Source: Gammaproteobacteria bacterium (GTDB taxonomy: Bacteria > Pseudomonadota > Gammaproteobacteria > Pseudomonadales > Halieaceae). Taken from it: a stretch of 64,000 bases of DNA. The position numbers were made by a program, and so were the translations under genes. The stretch is from contig JAUHYL010000002.1 of NCBI GenBank assembly GCA_030426545.1, positions 79,676 to 143,675 of the forward strand, in the 5' to 3' direction. How positions within the stretch are numbered: the first letter of the stretch is position 1; the number at the start of each line of letters is the position of its first letter. This document shows, piece after piece, positions 61,065-64,000 of this stretch. The notes below the pieces were generated by a model. It worked only from the letters and a program-made list of their open reading frames with translations. It had not been told where the DNA came from and did not search any database.

Positions 61065-61718
61065 ATGGCTCAGGATCTAAAAACCACGGAATTGGCCATA
61101 CTGGGGCTGCTGGCGCGCCGCCCGTGGTCGGCCTACGAGCTCACGCAGTACATGCGTACCAGCAACATTCGGGCGATCTGGCCCCGGGCGGAAAGCCGCC
61201 TCTACGAGGCACCGAAAAAGCTTGCCCGGCTGGGCTATGCCAGCACCGAAATCGCCACTGTTGGTAAGCGCTCACGTACTATATACAGCATAAATCAAAA
61301 GGGTTTGGAAGCGCTTACGACGTGGATGGGGGAGGACAGCCGCCCATTCGGGTTTGAGTACGAGGCCCTGCTGAAGTTGGCCCTGGGCGATGTCGGTGAC
61401 AGCCGTCACCGCCTCAGCCAGTTAGCCACGCTCGAGCGCCAGTCGGATGAGGATTGGGCAACCCTTGCCGCTTTTTTCCAGCAGTTTGCAAGCGGTGAAA
61501 GTGAGGAGCCCAGCGCCGATCGTCAGGTGCAGAACCTGTTGGTTAACAGCTTCATTCGGGAACTGCTGGACGCTCGCCGGCGCTGGTCCGGGGTTGCTGC
61601 AGCGATCAATGCCGAGTACTCAGCCTGCACCACAGAGGCGGAAAAATCCGCCATGGTGCGGCGCTTCTACGCGGCACTCCTGCACGGCGATGCCCCTCAG
61701 GGTGATGGCGATGGTTGA
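61065..61718 (+). CDS. PadR-family transcriptional regulator
   Basis: 217 aa from ATG 61065, with AGGAGA upstream. The winged HTH is LKTTELAILGLLARRPWSAYELTQYMRTSNIRAIWPRAESRLYEAPKKLARLGYASTEIATVGKRSRTIYSINQKGLEALTTWM (about 5-88). A C-terminal helical domain with a dimerisation coil follows (LLKLALGDVGDSRHRLSQLATLERQSDEDWATL). The ESRLYEAPKKL motif differs from classical PadR (EGRIYPLLRRL). Transcribed divergently from the acylase gene. Confidence 0.87.
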   Translation: MAQDLKTTELAILGLLARRPWSAYELTQYMRTSNIRAIWPRAESRLYEAPKKLARLGYASTEIATVGKRSRTIYSINQKGLEALTTWMGEDSRPFGFEYEALLKLALGDVGDSRHRLSQLATLERQSDEDWATLAAFFQQFASGESEEPSADRQVQNLLVNSFIRELLDARRRWSGVAAAINAEYSACTTEAEKSAMVRRFYAALLHGDAPQGDGDG

Positions 61719-63574
61719 TACCAGATAGCAGACGATACCGCGCGTTCCTGAATACTGCTGGGCTCTGGCGCGGCAATACCCAAAGCCTTCGCGTCAAAGG
61801 TTGTCCAGCGCGGGGTGGGAATTTCGATCACGCGCGCGTAGTAGAACGCCTCGAGGGCCGGGTCAAACTCGGGGTCAGTCCACACCACACTCAATTGATC
61901 TGCGCCGATCGTGTTGCTGTAGCTCGCACTGGCCACGTCCACGGTGCTCCCGATCGCAGGCAGTGTTCCGTCCGCAGCCAACTCACGATCACCGGCCCAG
62001 GTGACGTCGAATATCTTTTCGTGGGATTTCCCCGAGCCGTCTACCCAACCCTTTATCACCTGGATGCGATCCAGGTTGCCACTGTCAGGATCGCGAATTG
62101 CTGCAATTGCAAAGCCTGGTGCGTCGGCGGCGCGGGCGGGTAGTTGCCCGCCCATGGGAACGCCTTTTGCTTCGGCAATTGCGATCCAGTCTTGTGCCTG
62201 CAGCATCCCGGCGGGGTAATTCCAGCCACCAAAAAAGCGCAGCGCTATGCGTGGCCCGGATGTGGCGTACGCTTCCCTGCGCCGCATCGCGTCAAACAGC
62301 GCCTCGCGGGTATTTTCCTTCGCCCAAACTGCAGCCAGACCCGCCGCGCTCCAGCGTGTACCGCCGGCCATGCTTTCCTCGGGCCAGAAGGTGGCGCTGC
62401 CCATGCGCTGACCGGCACTACCATCCAGAAGCGGTAGTTTGCCGTGGTAGCTGTTTTCTTCTACCGGCGAACTGGCATTGTGCCCGTCGGAGCTGCCAAT
62501 AACGCCAAATCGATAGGGATTGAATCCCTCGCTATGCGACATCTCAAGGCCGGCGCGCAGCGCATCGCGCGTGTAGCTGCCCCGGGGCCGCGAATAGTCC
62601 TGGCTCTGCGCGAGTTGCGTGTCGTACAGCTCGAAACCGGCGAAACGGTCTTCAGGCGATAACTCGGGGTAGGTCTCTGACGAGCCCTTCACCTGAAATA
62701 TCTCGCTGAGCGGTTCATTCCTCACTCGCTTGCGCGCGTACTCTGCGTTCATTTTCCGGCCGTCGAACATCACGCGATCGTACATACGGCCATCACTGAC
62801 GTTGCCGTTGTGTGGAATGGCGAACGCCTCCATCCCATTAGCCCGCTGTTCTTCCAGTGCCGCCCATAGTGCGCGCGGGTCATCGGAGTCGACGGAGCTG
62901 AAAGGGAGTGGGGGAACCTTGTTGCTCCGATAAATCACGTTGCGATGCAGATTGCGATCCTCGGGCATGGACGTCCACTCGTAACCCACGAATGCGGTGA
63001 AGCGCCCCGGATCATTGTGCCTTTCCGCCGCGGCCACTATCTCCTGCCACGCGGCCCGGCTGATTTCTTCCCACCCCGGTTGCACCGCGTCCTCCAGTGA
63101 GAATCCGATCATGGTGCGCGCCAGCAGCAGCGTATTTGCCAGCCTGCCGTCTTCCAGCAAGCGTGCGCGCAGCGGCTTTTTCTTCAATGGCGAGTCGGGG
63201 TTGGTTGCCCGCAACAGCCCGATATATTCTGAGTGATCTGTTACGGCTGCGAAATCCAGCGGCCGCTGCATACGGATGCCGTACCCGGCAGCGTGTGCTA
63301 TCTCGCCACCCTTGAAAAACGTGTACGCGTCATCCGGCGTTGCCCGTACGCCATTGGTATACGCGTCGGTTGAATAGCTGGTGTGCACGTGCAGGTCACC
63401 CCAGTATAGGTTGCGTTGGGGGTTGTGGCGGGTTGCTGCGACGGCCGGGGGCTTCGCCGCCGAGGCTGGATCGAAGGCGGGGTGTAGCGTCGGGTCTTCG
63501 ATGGGGCCGCTGCAGGCTGCGATTAGTATCGTTGCCAATACAGTGGCGACTATTTTTTTGGGGGCTTTCTTCAT
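61697..63574 (-). CDS. DUF3604 family lipoprotein (PHP-like), second copy
   Basis: 625 aa from ATG 63574; a longer frame upstream runs through the palindromic element and is not convincing. MKKAPKKIVATVLATILIAAC is a lipoprotein signal (lipobox LIAAC). The core is NLYWGDLHVHTSYSTDAYTNG, LDFAAVTDHSEYIGLL, FTAFVGYEWTSMPEDRNLHRNV, FAIPHNGNVSDGRMYD, FELYDTQLAQSQDYSRPRGSY, YRFGVIGSSDGHNASSP and RREAYATSGPRIALRFF. The motifs correspond one to one with those of the copy at 26.5 kb, but that copy has a Cys-rich insert absent here. It is likely a metal-dependent periplasmic hydrolase. Its stop overlaps the convergent PadR gene by 22 nt. Confidence 0.87.
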   Translation of the reverse strand: MKKAPKKIVATVLATILIAACSGPIEDPTLHPAFDPASAAKPPAVAATRHNPQRNLYWGDLHVHTSYSTDAYTNGVRATPDDAYTFFKGGEIAHAAGYGIRMQRPLDFAAVTDHSEYIGLLRATNPDSPLKKKPLRARLLEDGRLANTLLLARTMIGFSLEDAVQPGWEEISRAAWQEIVAAAERHNDPGRFTAFVGYEWTSMPEDRNLHRNVIYRSNKVPPLPFSSVDSDDPRALWAALEEQRANGMEAFAIPHNGNVSDGRMYDRVMFDGRKMNAEYARKRVRNEPLSEIFQVKGSSETYPELSPEDRFAGFELYDTQLAQSQDYSRPRGSYTRDALRAGLEMSHSEGFNPYRFGVIGSSDGHNASSPVEENSYHGKLPLLDGSAGQRMGSATFWPEESMAGGTRWSAAGLAAVWAKENTREALFDAMRRREAYATSGPRIALRFFGGWNYPAGMLQAQDWIAIAEAKGVPMGGQLPARAADAPGFAIAAIRDPDSGNLDRIQVIKGWVDGSGKSHEKIFDVTWAGDRELAADGTLPAIGSTVDVASASYSNTIGADQLSVVWTDPEFDPALEAFYYARVIEIPTPRWTTFDAKALGIAAPEPSSIQERAVSSAIWYQPSPSP

Positions 63575-63601
63575 GGGTGGGCCTTTGGCTTTCGACCGGT
63601 A

Positions 63602-63717
63602 GCTCCGGGGGTGAAGTTGCCTTTCCCGGGAGACGCAAAAGCGCCGTCCATGGCAGCTCGGGCGAGGCCATCCATGGCCTCGCACGCTCCCGGGAAAGGC
63701 AACTTCACCCCCGGAGC
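63602..63717. repeat. palindromic element 1 (31-bp arms, shared core)
   Basis: The 31-base arms at 63602-63632 and 63687-63717 are exact inverted repeats (left arm starts GCTCCGGGGGTGAAG and ends TCCCGGGAG). They enclose a 54-nt core (63633-63686) that itself contains a 22-nt palindrome at 63662-63683 (GCGAGGCCAT with ATGGCCTCGC). The core recurs, inverted, in element 2. The element lies 27 nt upstream of the start of the DUF3604 gene on the minus strand and may form part of its leader. Confidence 0.9.
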
Positions 63718-63812
63718 CACCTCCATCGCTCGAGACGCAGGAATAGTAGTCGCCGGCTACGGTTTTTCGCACCTGCAGCCTGATCGAACGTCCTGCAAAA
63801 CTAACTCTACTA

Positions 63813-63926
63813 GCAGTGAGCGCGCAGTGGTTCTTCAGGGAACGTGCGAGGCCATGGATGGCCTCGCCCGAGCTGCCATGGATGGCGCTTTTGCGGTTCC
63901 CTGAAGAACCACTGCGCGCTCACTGC
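63813..63926. repeat. palindromic element 2 (31-bp arms, shared core inverted)
   Basis: Exact 31-base inverted arms lie at 63813-63843 and 63896-63926; the left arm starts GCAGTGAGCGCGCAGTGG and ends TCAGGGAAC. The core at 63844-63895 (52 nt) is the reverse complement of the core in element 1 except for one base (A for G in GCCRTCC). The arms share no evident similarity with those of element 1. The elements are 95 nt apart. No gene overlaps it convincingly. Confidence 0.9.
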
Positions 63927-64000
63927 GGCGGGCAATAGACCCAGACAAAGCTATCTCTACTACCCAACGCCGCGCTCAGACCCTTCCCAATACTGCGCCC

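Larger units (their letters stand above)
63575..64000. other. non-coding window end carrying the twin palindromes
   Basis: About 430 nt without a supported gene. Open frames here run through the palindromic elements and give Arg/Gly/Ser-rich, non-conserved peptides. Outside the two elements (63575-63601, 63718-63812 and 63927-64000) I see no further repeat, terminator or promoter that I can defend. Confidence 0.6.

Noticed and set aside
63340..63904. Plus-strand open frames over the twin palindromes
   Set aside because: They are translations of the repeat arms and core (Arg/Ser/Gly-rich, repeated GEA/ARP/MAS strings), overlap the DUF3604 gene start region, and lack a ribosome site.
63602..63926. 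CRISPR array or integron attC sites as an explanation of the repeats at the right edge
   Set aside because: There are only two units, inverted relative to each other, with palindromic arms that differ; there are no regular spacers, no cas or integrase genes, and no attC R-box pattern.

Overview
The window reads as an ordinary chromosomal stretch of a G+C-rich, aerobic, heterotrophic gammaproteobacterium. The gene repertoire points to a marine Halieaceae or other Cellvibrionales-like lineage: branched-chain acyl-CoA catabolism, an exosortase H pair, a CuA oxidase with extra cytochrome c domains, a sulfatase and DUF3604 lipoproteins. This is inferred from gene content and protein resemblance, since no rRNA or other marker gene is present. 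Genes are densely packed on both strands. I see no tRNA, rRNA, CRISPR array, transposase, integrase or prophage gene.

Layout. 1-2.1 kb (minus): a YjbR/MmcQ-like gene cut by the window edge, a glycerophosphodiester phosphodiesterase and a periplasmic solute-binding protein. 2.2-4.6 kb: a VOC protein, a perfect 26-bp inverted repeat, a clear terminator and an aldehyde dehydrogenase. 4.9-7.9 kb (plus): a six-gene run with a small HTH-like protein, a SnoaL-like protein, a YbaY-type lipoprotein, UbiX, an SDR and a HIT protein. 8.0-9.9 kb: a DUF4136 lipoprotein and a LysR regulator. 9.9-16.4 kb: an AraC-type regulator divergent from a valine/isobutyryl-CoA catabolic operon (acylating aldehyde dehydrogenase, acyl-CoA dehydrogenase, enoyl-CoA hydratase, 3-hydroxyisobutyryl-CoA hydrolase, MmsB). 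16.6-18.9 kb: a CioAB-type bd oxidase. 19-21.4 kb: an enoyl-CoA hydratase, a secreted DPF-repeat protein and a Ddn-like protein. 21.5-24.8 kb (minus): glutathione reductase, a TSUP permease, exosortase H and its partner. 24.9-26.3 kb: a zinc-ribbon protein and a histone H1-like protein.

26.5-36.3 kb: a DUF3604 lipoprotein translationally coupled to an MBL-fold hydrolase, an MltF-like transglycosylase, a secreted subtilase lipoprotein and a sulfatase. 36.4-41.9 kb (minus): a complete aa3/caa3-type oxidase operon with two subunit III genes, a subunit II carrying two c-type haem domains, a subunit IV and SCO1. 42-48.5 kb: a membrane protein of unknown function, a quinone oxidoreductase, a cytochrome c/PQQ-type sugar dehydrogenase, an SDR and a TPR/DUF4034 protein. 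48.6-58.3 kb: a catabolic island with an alpha-methylacyl-CoA racemase, TetR, amidohydrolase, KshA-like Rieske oxygenase, SDR, acetoacetate-decarboxylase-like protein, MFS transporter, iron alcohol dehydrogenase and an MBL hydrolase. 58.4-63.6 kb: a penicillin-acylase-family lipoprotein divergent from a PadR regulator, and a second DUF3604 lipoprotein.

The most unusual structure lies at the right edge (63.60-63.93 kb). Two long palindromic elements carry a near-identical core of about 52 bp in opposite orientations, but each is enclosed by its own unrelated, perfect 30-31-bp inverted arms. The first sits 27 nt upstream of the second DUF3604 gene. I do not recognise a named element with this design. 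The best candidate for an undescribed metabolic system is the TetR-associated Rieske/amidohydrolase/ADC cluster with the adjoining racemase.
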